Shown piece by piece: positions 17,125 to 25,063 of a stretch of 64,000 bases of DNA. The stretch's first letter is position 1. Every line of letters begins with the position of its first letter. This stretch comes from Flavobacteriales bacterium. GTDB lineage: Bacteria > Bacteroidota > Bacteroidia > Flavobacteriales_F > PHOS-HE28. Location of the stretch: positions 372,001 to 436,000 of the forward strand of contig JADKHI010000006.1 in assembly GCA_016721825.1 (NCBI GenBank), written 5' to 3'. A program made the translations under genes and the position numbers. Under the pieces are notes generated by a model, which made no database searches, was not told where the DNA came from, and saw only the letters and a list, made by a program, of their open reading frames with translations.

Positions 17125-17892
17125 ATGCAGCCAGCCCTGAAGGAGGAAGGAGAATTCCGCTACATCGATGTGGGAGAAGGCCCTGTGCTGATCTTCCTGC
17201 ACGGCCTGTTCGGCGCGCTCAGCAACTTCGAAGGACCCATCGCGCACTTCAGCGGTCGGTACCGGGTGGTGATGCCGATGCTACCCTTGTACACGCTGCC
17301 GATGTTGAACACCAACATCCCAGCGCTGGCGGAATTCCTCGATCGGTTCGTCCGGCACAAGGGCTTTACCGAGATCAACCTGCTGGGCAACTCCTTGGGG
17401 GGGCACATTGCGTTGGTCTATTGTACCAAGCATGCGACCAACGTGCGCACATTGATCCTTACCGGCAGCAGCGGCTTGTACGAGAATGCGTTCGGGGGCG
17501 GCTTCCCCCGCCGCGAGGACAAGGAATACCTACGCGCCAAGATCGCGCTCACCTTCTATGACCCGAAGCACACGTCCGACCAGCTCGTTGATGAGTGCTA
17601 CGAGACCGTGAACGACAAGGCGAAGCTGATCCGCATCCTGTCCCTGGCGAAGAGCGCGATCCGCCACAACATGGCCGGCGACCTGCCCAACCTGAAGATG
17701 CCCGTCTGCCTGATCTGGGGCAAGCAGGACACCATTACGCCGCCCGATGTGGCCGAGGAGTTCCACAAGCTCATTCCCCACAGCGAGCTCTTCTGGATCG
17801 ACGAGTGCGGACACGCCGCCATGATGGAACAGCCCTCCGCCTTCAACGCCACCGTGGACGGTTGGCTTTCGAAAACACTTGAACAGAAGTAG
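17125..17892 (+). CDS. Alpha/beta-hydrolase fold protein
   Basis: A 255-residue cytoplasmic hydrolase. The oxyanion region HGLFG lies at residues 26-30, the nucleophile elbow GNSLGGH has Ser90, the acid is probably Asp in WGKQDTITPP, and the catalytic His is in ECGHAAMMEQP near the C-terminus. All parts of a serine hydrolase triad are therefore present. Family members include esterases, lipases and meta-cleavage hydrolases, and the substrate cannot be told from sequence. ATG at 17125 was chosen because the Bacteroidota promoter box lies just upstream and because the longer frame (from 16987) is not conserved-looking. It precedes engB on the same strand. Confidence 0.85.
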   Translation: MQPALKEEGEFRYIDVGEGPVLIFLHGLFGALSNFEGPIAHFSGRYRVVMPMLPLYTLPMLNTNIPALAEFLDRFVRHKGFTEINLLGNSLGGHIALVYCTKHATNVRTLILTGSSGLYENAFGGGFPRREDKEYLRAKIALTFYDPKHTSDQLVDECYETVNDKAKLIRILSLAKSAIRHNMAGDLPNLKMPVCLIWGKQDTITPPDVAEEFHKLIPHSELFWIDECGHAAMMEQPSAFNATVDGWLSKTLEQK

Positions 17893-17960
17893 CGAGTGAC
17901 GAGTAACGAGTGACGAGTGTGACGCACCCGGTACTCGCCACTCCTTACTCACCGCTCGCC
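17891..17960. repeat. 30-bp imperfect inverted repeat made of ACT(C/T)G-type units
   Basis: Arms 17891-17920 and 17931-17960 match at 22 of 30 positions when one is reversed and complemented, with a 10-base loop. Each arm is itself built of short GAGTGAC / GAGTAAC units. It fills the gap between the hydrolase stop and engB. Related unit arrays occur at 43016-43086 and 48204-48240. Confidence 0.7.
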
Positions 17961-17970
17961 ATTCTTCCCC

Positions 17971-18591
17971 ATGGAAAACCTCAAAGCCACCCACCTCGGC
18001 AGCGGACGCGAGCACAAGCACTGGCCGAAGCCCGGGCTTCCTGAGTACGCCTTCATCGGTCGAAGCAACGTGGGCAAGAGCTCCCTCATCAACATGCTGG
18101 TCGGCATCAACAAGCTGGCGCGCGTGAGCTCAACACCCGGCAAGACGCGCAACGTGGAGCACTTCCGCGTGGAGGGCACGCTGAAACGCGACGCGCCGTG
18201 GTTCCTGGCCGATCTGCCGGGCTACGGTTTCGCCAAGGTTAGCCTGGCCGAACGCGCTACCTGGCAGCTGATGATCCACACCTACCTGAAGGAACGTGAG
18301 AACCTGCAGTGTGTGATGGTGCTGGTGGACTCGCGCCTGGATCCGCAGCGCAGCGACATCGATATGATCGCCTGGCTGGGCGAACATGAGATCCCCTTCG
18401 TCATCGTCTTCACCAAGAGCGACAAGTTGAAGCAACCATCGCTGGTCAGCAACATCGCCAAGTTCAAGCGCGAGCTGAAGAAGACCTGGAACGCCCTGCC
18501 CCAGCTCTTCATCTCCAGTGCCGAGACCTATCGGGGTCGTGATGAGCTGCTCGCCTTCATCGATGAGGTGAACGCGGACTGGGGGAACTAG
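17971..18591 (+). CDS. engB: Ribosome biogenesis GTPase YihA/YsxC (EngB)
   Basis: Essential-type small GTPase that assists assembly of the large ribosomal subunit. The 206-residue protein has all GTPase motifs in order: G1 GRSNVGKSSLIN near residue 30, a threonine-containing switch with SSTPGKTRNVEHF, G3 DLPGYG, G4 FTKSDK and G5 ISSAE. Length and motif spacing are normal for the family. The start ATG follows the inverted repeat directly. A bidirectional terminator lies between it and the convergent gldC. Confidence 0.96.
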   Translation: MENLKATHLGSGREHKHWPKPGLPEYAFIGRSNVGKSSLINMLVGINKLARVSSTPGKTRNVEHFRVEGTLKRDAPWFLADLPGYGFAKVSLAERATWQLMIHTYLKERENLQCVMVLVDSRLDPQRSDIDMIAWLGEHEIPFVIVFTKSDKLKQPSLVSNIAKFKRELKKTWNALPQLFISSAETYRGRDELLAFIDEVNADWGN

Positions 18592-18603
18592 TAGAAGGCT
18601 GTA

Positions 18604-18638
18604 GGGCGAAGTCATGCCGCGTTGCGGTGGCTTCGTCC
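18604..18638. terminator. Bidirectional terminator between engB and gldC
   Basis: The segment forms a stem of GGGCGAAG and CCGC paired with GCGG and CTTCGTCC around a GTT loop, with short T and A tracts near its ends. It lies between two genes transcribed toward each other. Confidence 0.6.
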
Positions 18639-18641
18639 TTC

Positions 18642-18974
18642 TCACACCGGCTCGATCCCGAGCATCTCTTCGCCGAAGTAGTGGCCGAAGGCGCGCATGT
18701 GCTTAGCCATGTCCTTCTCGCCCGTAGCACGTTCGAAGGTGTCGGCCATGGTGAGGAGCTGACGGTGAAAGAAGCTCTTCATCTCGTCCGTGGTCATCTC
18801 CTTCGTCCACAGGTCGATGCGCAAGGCGTTCTGCTCCCGTTCATCCCACACGCTGATCAACGCGCTCTTGCAGGTGCTTTTGGTGTCACCATCCTCCGCC
18901 TGCCAATCGATACGCTCAGGCACCTGGTTCTCGTCAAGCGTAACAGTGAATCGGATCTCAGAGGTCTTTGACAT
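18642..18974 (-). CDS. gldC: Gliding motility protein GldC
   Basis: A 110-residue soluble protein with the typical GldC sequence: an N-terminal EIRFTVTLDENQVPERIDW strand region, the central SVWDEREQNALRIDLWTKEM and the C-terminal helices MADTFERATGEKDMAKHM. In Flavobacterium johnsoniae gldC loss impairs gliding only partially, and its biochemical role remains unclear. It lies 37 bp downstream of gldB, the same order as in characterised gliding bacteria. Presence of gldB/gldC does not prove motility, since the genes are widespread in non-gliding Flavobacteriia. Confidence 0.92.
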   Translation of the reverse strand: MSKTSEIRFTVTLDENQVPERIDWQAEDGDTKSTCKSALISVWDEREQNALRIDLWTKEMTTDEMKSFFHRQLLTMADTFERATGEKDMAKHMRAFGHYFGEEMLGIEPV

Positions 18975-19011
18975 TTCTATGGGTCGTGCGAAGTGAAAAG
19001 TGAGAATGCGA

Positions 19012-20034
19012 TCACCTCGGCTTGTAAGCCTTTAGGATCGGTGCTGGATCGCTCATTGCGAACAGCTGCGGCAGGGTGACATCGGGGTTGGCATCAAGGT
19101 AGCTCCTCACCATCTGCAGGCCGATCCACTCGCCGATATGGCCAGGGCTTTCGCGAGGGAAGCCGTTGGTAAAGGGGGCGTCGTTCATGATCCGCGCGAT
19201 GTCGTCGTTCTTCCTGCTGTAGAGCATCTTCTTGTCGAGCAGCTCCTTCCACATGGGGAAGGCGTTGGCCTCGCACCACTTCAGTTGTTCCGGGCTGAAG
19301 GCGAGCTTGAGGGCGGGATCGGTGTCAGGGAGCATGGCATCCAACAGCACCATCACCTTGCCGGTCTCCACCAGGTTGGTGAGGAGGTCGGCCCCACGGA
19401 TGTCGCGGGTGTAGTGTACCATCAACCAACCCTTCACGGCGCTGGGTACGAGCATGGCGGGTTGCATGCGGTCCTTCACGTACTGGGGGAAATTCTCCGG
19501 AGCGAGGTATTGGATCACAGACTGGTCCTTGCCGATGAACCACTCCACGCCGATACCCAGCACACTATCCGTGGGAACTATCCCATAGTTGAAACCGGAG
19601 TTGAAGGCCACGATGCGAGGCGTGAGGCTGTCGGGGAAGAGCGCCTTCAGACGCCCGAAAGCCGCTTCGAACTGCAACCGCTGCGGTTCCATATCGCCCA
19701 AGGTGGAGTCCACGGCCTGCTGTGCCGAGCTCCAATCGGGATCGTTCGTGAAACTTGCCAGTACGATCGGAAGCCGGGGGTCTTCCACCGGAGCCCCTTG
19801 CAGGATCTGCTCCACGTAGATCCGATAGAACTCGCCGTACTGGGCATAGAGCTTCAAGCTCAGTGTTCCCGTGGTATCGCCGGTGGAATGGAACAGGTCC
19901 TGGTCGAGGCGTTCGATCCGCAGGGGGGCTGCCAGGGGGACCGGATCTGGTGCGCTTCGGGGTTGTGTACAACCCGCTATCAGGGTGGTGACGAACGCAA
20001 TAGCGAGCGTCTTAGCTTTGGTGCGATCCATCAT
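19012..20034 (-). CDS. gldB: Gliding motility lipoprotein GldB
   Basis: A roughly 340-residue lipoprotein with the signal and lipobox AIAFVTTLIAGC, placing it in the envelope. The mature part has the family core IERLDQDLF, the repeated YGEFYRIYVEQIL type helices and the GFNYGIVPTDSVLGIGVEWFIG region. GldB is required for gliding in F. johnsoniae, but the mechanism is not defined. The start is taken at ATG 20034 (ATG 20031 is adjacent). The upstream TTG at 20043 would lie inside the promoter box. It is followed by gldC. Confidence 0.92.
   Translation of the reverse strand: MMDRTKAKTLAIAFVTTLIAGCTQPRSAPDPVPLAAPLRIERLDQDLFHSTGDTTGTLSLKLYAQYGEFYRIYVEQILQGAPVEDPRLPIVLASFTNDPDWSSAQQAVDSTLGDMEPQRLQFEAAFGRLKALFPDSLTPRIVAFNSGFNYGIVPTDSVLGIGVEWFIGKDQSVIQYLAPENFPQYVKDRMQPAMLVPSAVKGWLMVHYTRDIRGADLLTNLVETGKVMVLLDAMLPDTDPALKLAFSPEQLKWCEANAFPMWKELLDKKMLYSRKNDDIARIMNDAPFTNGFPRESPGHIGEWIGLQMVRSYLDANPDVTLPQLFAMSDPAPILKAYKPR
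20013..20020 (+). promoter_or_regulatory. Promoter -7 box TAGCTTTG of the outer-membrane protein gene
   Basis: A perfect TAnnTTTG match 27 bases before the ATG at 20048, lying inside the 5' end of gldB. No clear -33 box was seen, so confidence is modest. Confidence 0.4.
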
Positions 20035-20040
20035 CCGCCA

Positions 20041-20048
20041 CAAAACTA
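20041..20048 (-). promoter_or_regulatory. Promoter -7 box TAGTTTTG of gldBC
   Basis: A perfect TAnnTTTG box on the minus strand ending 6 bases before the gldB ATG at 20034, so the gldB mRNA would have almost no leader. It overlaps the ATG of the gene on the other strand. Confidence 0.45.
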
Positions 20049-20776
20049 TGAGAAAGGCATTCGCTCTACTGACCGCCGCCCTGCTTGCGGCCCCTGCATT
20101 GAACGCTCAGGACACCGACAACGGTGGCGTTCGCTTCGGCATCAAGCTGGCCCCCAACCTGTGCTGGTTGCGCTCCGACACCAAAGGCATTGAAGGGGAC
20201 GGCAGCAGGATCGGCTACACCTTCGGCCTGCTCACCGAGTTCCCGATCGGCGCCAACGGCAACTACCGCTTCGCCACGGGGATCTTCCTCAACAACATCG
20301 GGGGCAAGACCAAGACCGAGTACAGCGCGACCGTGGATGATGGTCAGGGGAACATCGTGACCACCAAATACGTGAACAGTGCTACGGTGAACCTGCGTTA
20401 CTTGGAGGTACCCATCACCATCAAGATGATGACGAACGAGATCGGTCTGATCCGCTACTACGGTCAGCTCGGTGTAAGCCTGGGCGCCAACATCCGCGCG
20501 AAGCAGGATTACGAAGTGACCGCCACGGCAAATGGCAGCACCACGACCACCTCGGACACCAAGATCGATGTGAAGGACAACACCGATGTATTCAAGGCTG
20601 CTCTCGTGGTCGGTGGAGGTATGGAATACAATGTATCCGGCAACACCTCCCTGCTGGTCGGCCTTACTTACAACAACGCCTTCACCAGCGCGAACACCAA
20701 GGATGGTGTGGCAGGCTTCGACAGCCCGAAGATCTACGCCGACTACCTGGAGCTGACTCTGGGCGTGTTCTTCTGA
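20048..20776 (+). CDS. Outer-membrane beta-barrel protein (PorT-like family)
   Basis: A 242-residue exported protein. The signal peptide MRKAFALLTAALLAAPALNAQ is followed by a series of amphipathic strands, from GVRFGIKLAPNLCWLRSD to the terminal YADYLELTLGVFF, whose aromatic last residue is typical of barrels assembled by BamA. This resembles the OMP_b-brl_2/PorT-like barrels common in Bacteroidota. One such protein (PorT) takes part in type IX secretion, but many relatives have no known role, so no specific function is claimed. The ATG at 20048 is fixed by the signal peptide. A terminator follows. Confidence 0.75.
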   Translation: MRKAFALLTAALLAAPALNAQDTDNGGVRFGIKLAPNLCWLRSDTKGIEGDGSRIGYTFGLLTEFPIGANGNYRFATGIFLNNIGGKTKTEYSATVDDGQGNIVTTKYVNSATVNLRYLEVPITIKMMTNEIGLIRYYGQLGVSLGANIRAKQDYEVTATANGSTTTTSDTKIDVKDNTDVFKAALVVGGGMEYNVSGNTSLLVGLTYNNAFTSANTKDGVAGFDSPKIYADYLELTLGVFF

Positions 20777-20797
20777 GCACGACCTCCGCTTTTCCAT

Positions 20798-20840
20798 GAA
20801 GCCCTGCGCCTCCTGAGCTTGCCGAAGGACGCAGGGCTTC
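20798..20840. terminator. Hairpin terminator with perfect 11-bp stem
   Basis: GAAGCCCTGCG (20798-20808) pairs perfectly with CGCAGGGCTTC (20830-20840) around a 21-base loop, followed by CTCTTT. It closes the outer-membrane protein gene and lies 17 bases before the nadE start, so it may also affect nadE translation. Confidence 0.65.
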
Positions 20841-20857
20841 CTCTTTCCACTACCTCC

Positions 20858-21649
20858 ATGCACACCGAAAAGGTCATCGACCACATCAGTTCCTGGCTGA
20901 AGGACTATTGCAATGCGAACCGACAGCAAGGCTTCGTTATCGGCGTTAGTGGCGGCATCGATAGCGCTGTCACCAGCGCGTTGTGCGCACGGACCGGGCT
21001 GCCCACCCTTTGTGTCGAGATGCCGATCCACCAAGCACAGAGCCATGTGACCCGTGCCCTGGAGCATGTGGCCCGCTTGCAGGAGACGTACCCGAACGTT
21101 ACGCTGGAACGTGTTGACCTTACGCCCACCTTCGAGACGATGAAGGCCGCGTTACCGAACAATGCAGCGCAGGCCACCGTGGACCTTGCGTTGGCGAACA
21201 CACGAGCGCGCTTGCGCATGACCACGCTCTACTACCTCGCCGGTCTGCATGGCAGGTTGGTGGCCGGAACGGGAAATAAGGTGGAGGACTTCGGCGTGGG
21301 CTTCTTCACCAAGTACGGTGATGGCGGCGTTGACCTTTCGCCCATCGCTGACCTGACCAAGAGCGAAGTGTACGAGCTTGCGAAGGCGCTGAACGTGGTG
21401 GAGAGCATCATGAACGCAAAGCCTACGGACGGCCTGTTCGGTGATGACCGCAGCGACGAGGACCAGATCGGCGCGAGCTACCCCGAATTGGAATGGGCCA
21501 TGGCCTTGCGAGATAGCGGATCGGAACCAGCGGACCTCAGCGAACGCCAGCGGAAGGTGTTGTCCATCTTCGATCATCGGCGGGCCGCCAACCGGCACAA
21601 GATGGTGGCCATTCCTGTGTGCGTGGTGCCATCGGAATTGAGGTCCTGA
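20858..21649 (+). CDS. nadE: NAD synthetase (ammonia-dependent)
   Basis: Catalyses the last step of NAD synthesis, ATP-dependent amidation of deamido-NAD. The 263-residue protein has the PP-loop GVSGGIDSA near residue 30, the VAGTGNKVEDFGVGFFTKYGDGG motif region that binds deamido-NAD and Mg-ATP, and PIADLTKSEVY. No N-terminal nitrilase (glutaminase) domain is present, so it should use free ammonia. The frame is open from a TTG at 20819, but ATG at 20858 gives the normal start (MHTEKVIDHISSWL). The outer-membrane phospholipase gene starts 8 bases after the stop. Confidence 0.95.
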   Translation: MHTEKVIDHISSWLKDYCNANRQQGFVIGVSGGIDSAVTSALCARTGLPTLCVEMPIHQAQSHVTRALEHVARLQETYPNVTLERVDLTPTFETMKAALPNNAAQATVDLALANTRARLRMTTLYYLAGLHGRLVAGTGNKVEDFGVGFFTKYGDGGVDLSPIADLTKSEVYELAKALNVVESIMNAKPTDGLFGDDRSDEDQIGASYPELEWAMALRDSGSEPADLSERQRKVLSIFDHRRAANRHKMVAIPVCVVPSELRS

Positions 21650-21657
21650 GCCCGCGC

Positions 21658-22566
21658 ATGCTCACATCACGCGCTGCTCGTCTTCTCGTGCTCCTGAGCG
21701 CCGTTGCGCTTTGCGGTAGTGCACAAGCACAGAACCTCGCCTTCCTTGGAACGCATACGCTTGAGGCTCGTTGGGAACTGGAGGACAGCCTGCGCAATGG
21801 CACCTTTCTGATCACCCCGTACCGGCCAGTGTATGCAATGCCCGCAGTGTGGAGCAGCTCGCCGAACTACTCGCCCCAGCGCACCACCGAGGCCGTTTCG
21901 CCACTGCCCGCGCCGATCCCCCTGAACGATGTGGAATGCAAGTTCCAGTTGAGCTTCAAGACCAAGGTGGTGCAGGGCCTGTTCAACGACAAGGGTGATG
22001 TGTGGGTGGCCTACACGCAAAGCTCCCGTTGGCAGCTGTACAACACCGATCTCAGCCGGGCCTTCCGCGAGACCAACTACGAACCAGAGGCTTTCGTGGC
22101 CTATCCCACCAAGTACCGCTTCCTGGGCTTCAACGGCAAGTTCCTGGCGCTCGGGTTGAACCACCAGAGCAACGGACGCGGCGAGCCGCTGAGAAGCAGT
22201 TGGAACCGCATTGTGGCGCAGGTCGGCTTGGAACGGGGTCGGTGCACATTGCTGTTGCGGCCCTGGCTTCGCATCAAGGAGGACGAGTCCGTGGACGAGA
22301 ACCCGGAGATCAACAACTACGTCGGCAATGGCGAGTTCGTGCTCGTGTACCAGCACCGGTCACATGTCGTCTCCGTTCAGTTACGCAACTCCTTCATCAC
22401 AGACCCTTTCGTGGGCGGTTCCATTCAAGGCGATTGGTCCTTCACGTTGAGCGGTAACCTGAAGGCGCACCTGCAGGTCTTCCACGGCTACGGCGAAAGC
22501 ATGCTGGACTACAACCACCTGCAGAGCACCGTGGGCATCGGCATCTCGCTGCTGGAGTGGCTGTAG
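21658..22566 (+). CDS. pldA: Outer-membrane phospholipase A (PldA/OMPLA family)
   Basis: A 302-residue exported barrel protein. A signal peptide (LLVLLSAVALCGSAQAQ) is followed by strands and by the OMPLA catalytic signature: ALGLNHQSNGRGEPL contains the His and Ser of the NHxSNG motif, and SSWNRI supplies the downstream Asn region. Known OMPLA enzymes hydrolyse phospholipids that have flipped to the outer leaflet and act as calcium-dependent dimers. The end LLEWL is aromatic-containing as in outer-membrane barrels. ATG at 21658 gives the signal peptide directly. The gene lies 8 bases behind nadE and is probably cotranscribed. Confidence 0.88.
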   Translation: MLTSRAARLLVLLSAVALCGSAQAQNLAFLGTHTLEARWELEDSLRNGTFLITPYRPVYAMPAVWSSSPNYSPQRTTEAVSPLPAPIPLNDVECKFQLSFKTKVVQGLFNDKGDVWVAYTQSSRWQLYNTDLSRAFRETNYEPEAFVAYPTKYRFLGFNGKFLALGLNHQSNGRGEPLRSSWNRIVAQVGLERGRCTLLLRPWLRIKEDESVDENPEINNYVGNGEFVLVYQHRSHVVSVQLRNSFITDPFVGGSIQGDWSFTLSGNLKAHLQVFHGYGESMLDYNHLQSTVGIGISLLEWL

Positions 22567-22580
22567 TTTTTGTGGAATGG

Positions 22581-22598
22581 ACCGGATATCTTTCCGGT
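22581..22598. promoter_or_regulatory. Small palindrome ACCGGA-N6-TCCGGT
   Basis: A perfect 6-bp inverted repeat with a TATCTT centre, between the pldA stop and the next gene. The centre resembles a weak -7 box (TATCTTTC). It could be an operator or a short terminator stem. No decision is possible from sequence alone. Confidence 0.3.
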
Positions 22599-22670
22599 AG
22601 CTGCTGAACGAACGGTGGGCAATGCCATCCGGCTTCCGTCGTTCATACAACGAAACGAACACACCGGACC

Positions 22671-23537
22671 TTGCGTTACCGTTCCACCCTCCTTCTGCTC
22701 GCGCTTCTATTGGCCGCGTTCACACACGCGCAGGACACGCTCTTCTACACCAATGGTGACAGGATCATCGGTCAGGTGGAAGAGGTGGGCACCGATGCGG
22801 TCCGTTACCGAACGAGCTCCGGCGCGAACACAGTGGTCATTGTCGTGAACAAGGCGGACCTGGAGCGTCTTCATCTTGCATCGGGCCAATCCTTCGTCTT
22901 CAACGAGAGGGGCACGGGGGCGGTGCCCTCCGACGCCTTCATGCACCGCACCAAGCTCATCTCGGTGGACTTCCTCTCCCCAGCCTTGGACCATTTCACC
23001 ATGGGCTACGAGATGCTGCTGCGCCCACGCATGAGCCTGGCGGTAAAGGCCGGCTACATCGGGTTGGGGCAGTATGGACCCAACGACAACACCACCGGTC
23101 AACGTGGTGGATTGCTGAAGGTCGGTGTCAGCTTCATCCTTCCTCCTGCACGGCGGCGGATCGCTGCGGATCGCGAAGCCCATCCGCTTGCCGGCTGGTA
23201 CCTGCGCCCGGAGATCATCGTCAACTCTTGGGGTGAGGACCGCTATGTCTACGACTACATAGGAGGTTCAACGACCCAGCGTGATAAACGCTCCGATCTG
23301 TGCCTCAACGTGGTCATCGGCCGCAAGGTGGTGCTCGGTGAACGGTGGACCTTCGATCTGTACGGCGGGCTTGGCTACGGCATGCAGTGGCTGAACGGCG
23401 AGCTTACGGGCGACCAATACTATAACACCTACTACACCACCAGTGGCCGATCCGAGTATGCCTACTCCCATGCCTTCTTCGGCAGTCGCTCTCCCCTGAT
23501 GGCCAGCGGCGGCATGATGTTCGGCTATCTGTTCTAA
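22671..23537 (+). CDS. Exported protein of unknown function, probable outer-membrane barrel
   Basis: A 288-residue protein with the signal peptide STLLLLALLLAAFTHAQ. The first mature part (DTLFYTNGDRIIGQVEEVGTDAVRYRT) resembles a small SH3-like or PRC-like beta unit often seen at the start of Bacteroidota surface proteins. It is followed by strands suited to a barrel and by a final FGYLF. The only usable start with a signal peptide is TTG at 22671; no in-frame ATG precedes it before a break in coding character. Function unknown. It stands alone between pldA and the sigma factor gene. Confidence 0.7.
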   Translation: MRYRSTLLLLALLLAAFTHAQDTLFYTNGDRIIGQVEEVGTDAVRYRTSSGANTVVIVVNKADLERLHLASGQSFVFNERGTGAVPSDAFMHRTKLISVDFLSPALDHFTMGYEMLLRPRMSLAVKAGYIGLGQYGPNDNTTGQRGGLLKVGVSFILPPARRRIAADREAHPLAGWYLRPEIIVNSWGEDRYVYDYIGGSTTQRDKRSDLCLNVVIGRKVVLGERWTFDLYGGLGYGMQWLNGELTGDQYYNTYYTTSGRSEYAYSHAFFGSRSPLMASGGMMFGYLF

Positions 23538-23593
23538 GGTAGGGGTCACCTTTTCAGGGCACCCGCATCAAGGGGTATGAACCGCAGCATTCA

Positions 23594-24163
23594 ATGAGCG
23601 ACCCCGAGATCCTGGAGGCCATCCGCAACGGCCGCGACCATGCCGCTTTCGTGGCCCTTTACACCCACCTGCCCAAGGTCGCGCACCTCGTCCGCCAGAA
23701 CAGCGGCTCGAAGGACGACGCCAAGGACCTGTTCCAGGATGCGCTCGTGATCTTCCACCGGAAAGTGCGCAACGGGGATCTCACGCTCACCTCCAGCATA
23801 AGCACTTTTCTGTTCGCCATCTGCCGCAACCTGTGGCGTGAGGAGTTGCGCAGAAGGAACCGCACCCTCACCAACTGGAAGCTCGAGGACGAGGCCGATG
23901 AACCCGCCGACCTCACCGCTTTGCTGGCGCGCGAAGGTGAATACAGCGTGGCCGAGAAGGCCTTGAAGTCGCTCGGTGAGAAATGCCTGGATGTATTGAA
24001 GCGCTTCTACGTCCTGCACGAACCCTTGCAGGCCATTGCCAAAACGCTCGGCTTTGCAGGTGAAGGCGCTGCGAAGACGCGCAAGTACAAGTGCCTTGAA
24101 GCGGCCCGTCGCCGGTACAAGGAACTGCTCACCGCATCGGGCAACACCATCCAACACGCTTGA
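23594..24163 (+). CDS. ECF-type RNA polymerase sigma factor
   Basis: A 189-residue sigma-70 family protein of extracytoplasmic function type. Region 2 is seen in LYTHLPKVAHLVRQNSGSKDDAKDLFQDALVIFHRK with the ISTFLFAICRNLWREELRRR core-binding/-10 helix, and region 4 in LKSLGEKCLDVLKRFYVLHEPLQAIAKTLGF as the helix-turn-helix. It directs RNA polymerase to a stress or envelope regulon that cannot be named from sequence. The gene 3 bp downstream encodes a membrane protein with an anti-sigma-like start, so the pair probably forms a signalling unit. Confidence 0.92.
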   Translation: MSDPEILEAIRNGRDHAAFVALYTHLPKVAHLVRQNSGSKDDAKDLFQDALVIFHRKVRNGDLTLTSSISTFLFAICRNLWREELRRRNRTLTNWKLEDEADEPADLTALLAREGEYSVAEKALKSLGEKCLDVLKRFYVLHEPLQAIAKTLGFAGEGAAKTRKYKCLEAARRRYKELLTASGNTIQHA

Positions 24164-24166
24164 GCG

Positions 24167-25054
24167 ATGCGCAACGAACTTGAGCTGATGGAGCTGGTGG
24201 ACCGCTACCTGGAGGGCGCGATGGACGCGACCGAACGTGCAGCGTTCGAACAACGGCTCAACACTGAGCCGCAACTGAACGCCATGTTGCTGGACCAACG
24301 CAGCCTGCGTGAAGGCCTGGAACGCATCGCTCTTCGCCCGGCCGTAACGAAGGCCTACCAAGCGCACCGCTTCGGCAAGTGGAAGCCTTGGTTGGGTGGT
24401 GCATCCATCGTGATCATTGCAGCGGCGGGCTGGACCTTGTGGGACCGCATGCCCCGTGAAGCGCATGAGGTACCGACGATCGAGCAGTTGGATCAGCTTC
24501 CCGTTGACCCAAGCAGTGTTGCCCCAGCCGACACCACGCAACGCACGATCCGCTACGAGGTCGACACGATCATCGACACGGTGTACCGAGTACTGGAGAA
24601 TGGCAAGTGGCGCACCGTGAAGGAACGGCCAGCTGGCTCGCAGGTATTGGCGGACAGCATTTCGTCACAGTCCGATGCAGATGCACCCACATCATCGCCA
24701 AGCGCCACAAGAACCCCGCTGCCCGTGCGTATGGAACCTGTGGAGACAAAGCCGACGTTCCCAGGAGGCATGGGTGCGTTCTACACCTTCCTCGAAGCGA
24801 ACATCAAGCACCCCGACCTGGCGAAACCCGTGAGCGGCACCGTGGAGGTGGGCTTCACGATCAGCGCTTCAGGCCAGGTGGAGAACGCGGAGATCGTCAA
24901 GGGCCTGGATCCGGGCTACAACGCCGAAGCGCTGCGTGTGATCCGCTCCATGCCGCGCTGGAAGCCCGGGGAGCAGGACGGCAAGCCCGTGCCCTGTCGA
25001 TTGCAGATGCCGATGCAGTTCAGGAATCCGGGGTGGACCAGGCGCCAAGCGTGA
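24167..25054 (+). CDS. Anti-sigma-like membrane protein with TonB C-terminal domain
   Basis: A 295-residue protein. Residues 1-45 (LMELVDRYLEGAMDATERAAFEQRL) match the short cytoplasmic helices common to Bacteroidota anti-sigma factors. One transmembrane helix follows at about 66-84 (WLGGASIVIIAAAGWTLW). The periplasmic part has a serine- and proline-rich linker and a TonB C-terminal-like domain (about 195-290, FPGGMGAFYTFLEANIKHP and GTVEVGFTISASGQVENAEIV). It is coupled to the sigma gene. The arrangement suggests that the sigma factor is held at the membrane and released by a periplasmic or outer-membrane contact. The zinc-binding HxxxCxxC of ZAS anti-sigmas is not visible. Confidence 0.8.
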   Translation: MRNELELMELVDRYLEGAMDATERAAFEQRLNTEPQLNAMLLDQRSLREGLERIALRPAVTKAYQAHRFGKWKPWLGGASIVIIAAAGWTLWDRMPREAHEVPTIEQLDQLPVDPSSVAPADTTQRTIRYEVDTIIDTVYRVLENGKWRTVKERPAGSQVLADSISSQSDADAPTSSPSATRTPLPVRMEPVETKPTFPGGMGAFYTFLEANIKHPDLAKPVSGTVEVGFTISASGQVENAEIVKGLDPGYNAEALRVIRSMPRWKPGEQDGKPVPCRLQMPMQFRNPGWTRRQA

Positions 25055-25063
25055 AGTGATCGA

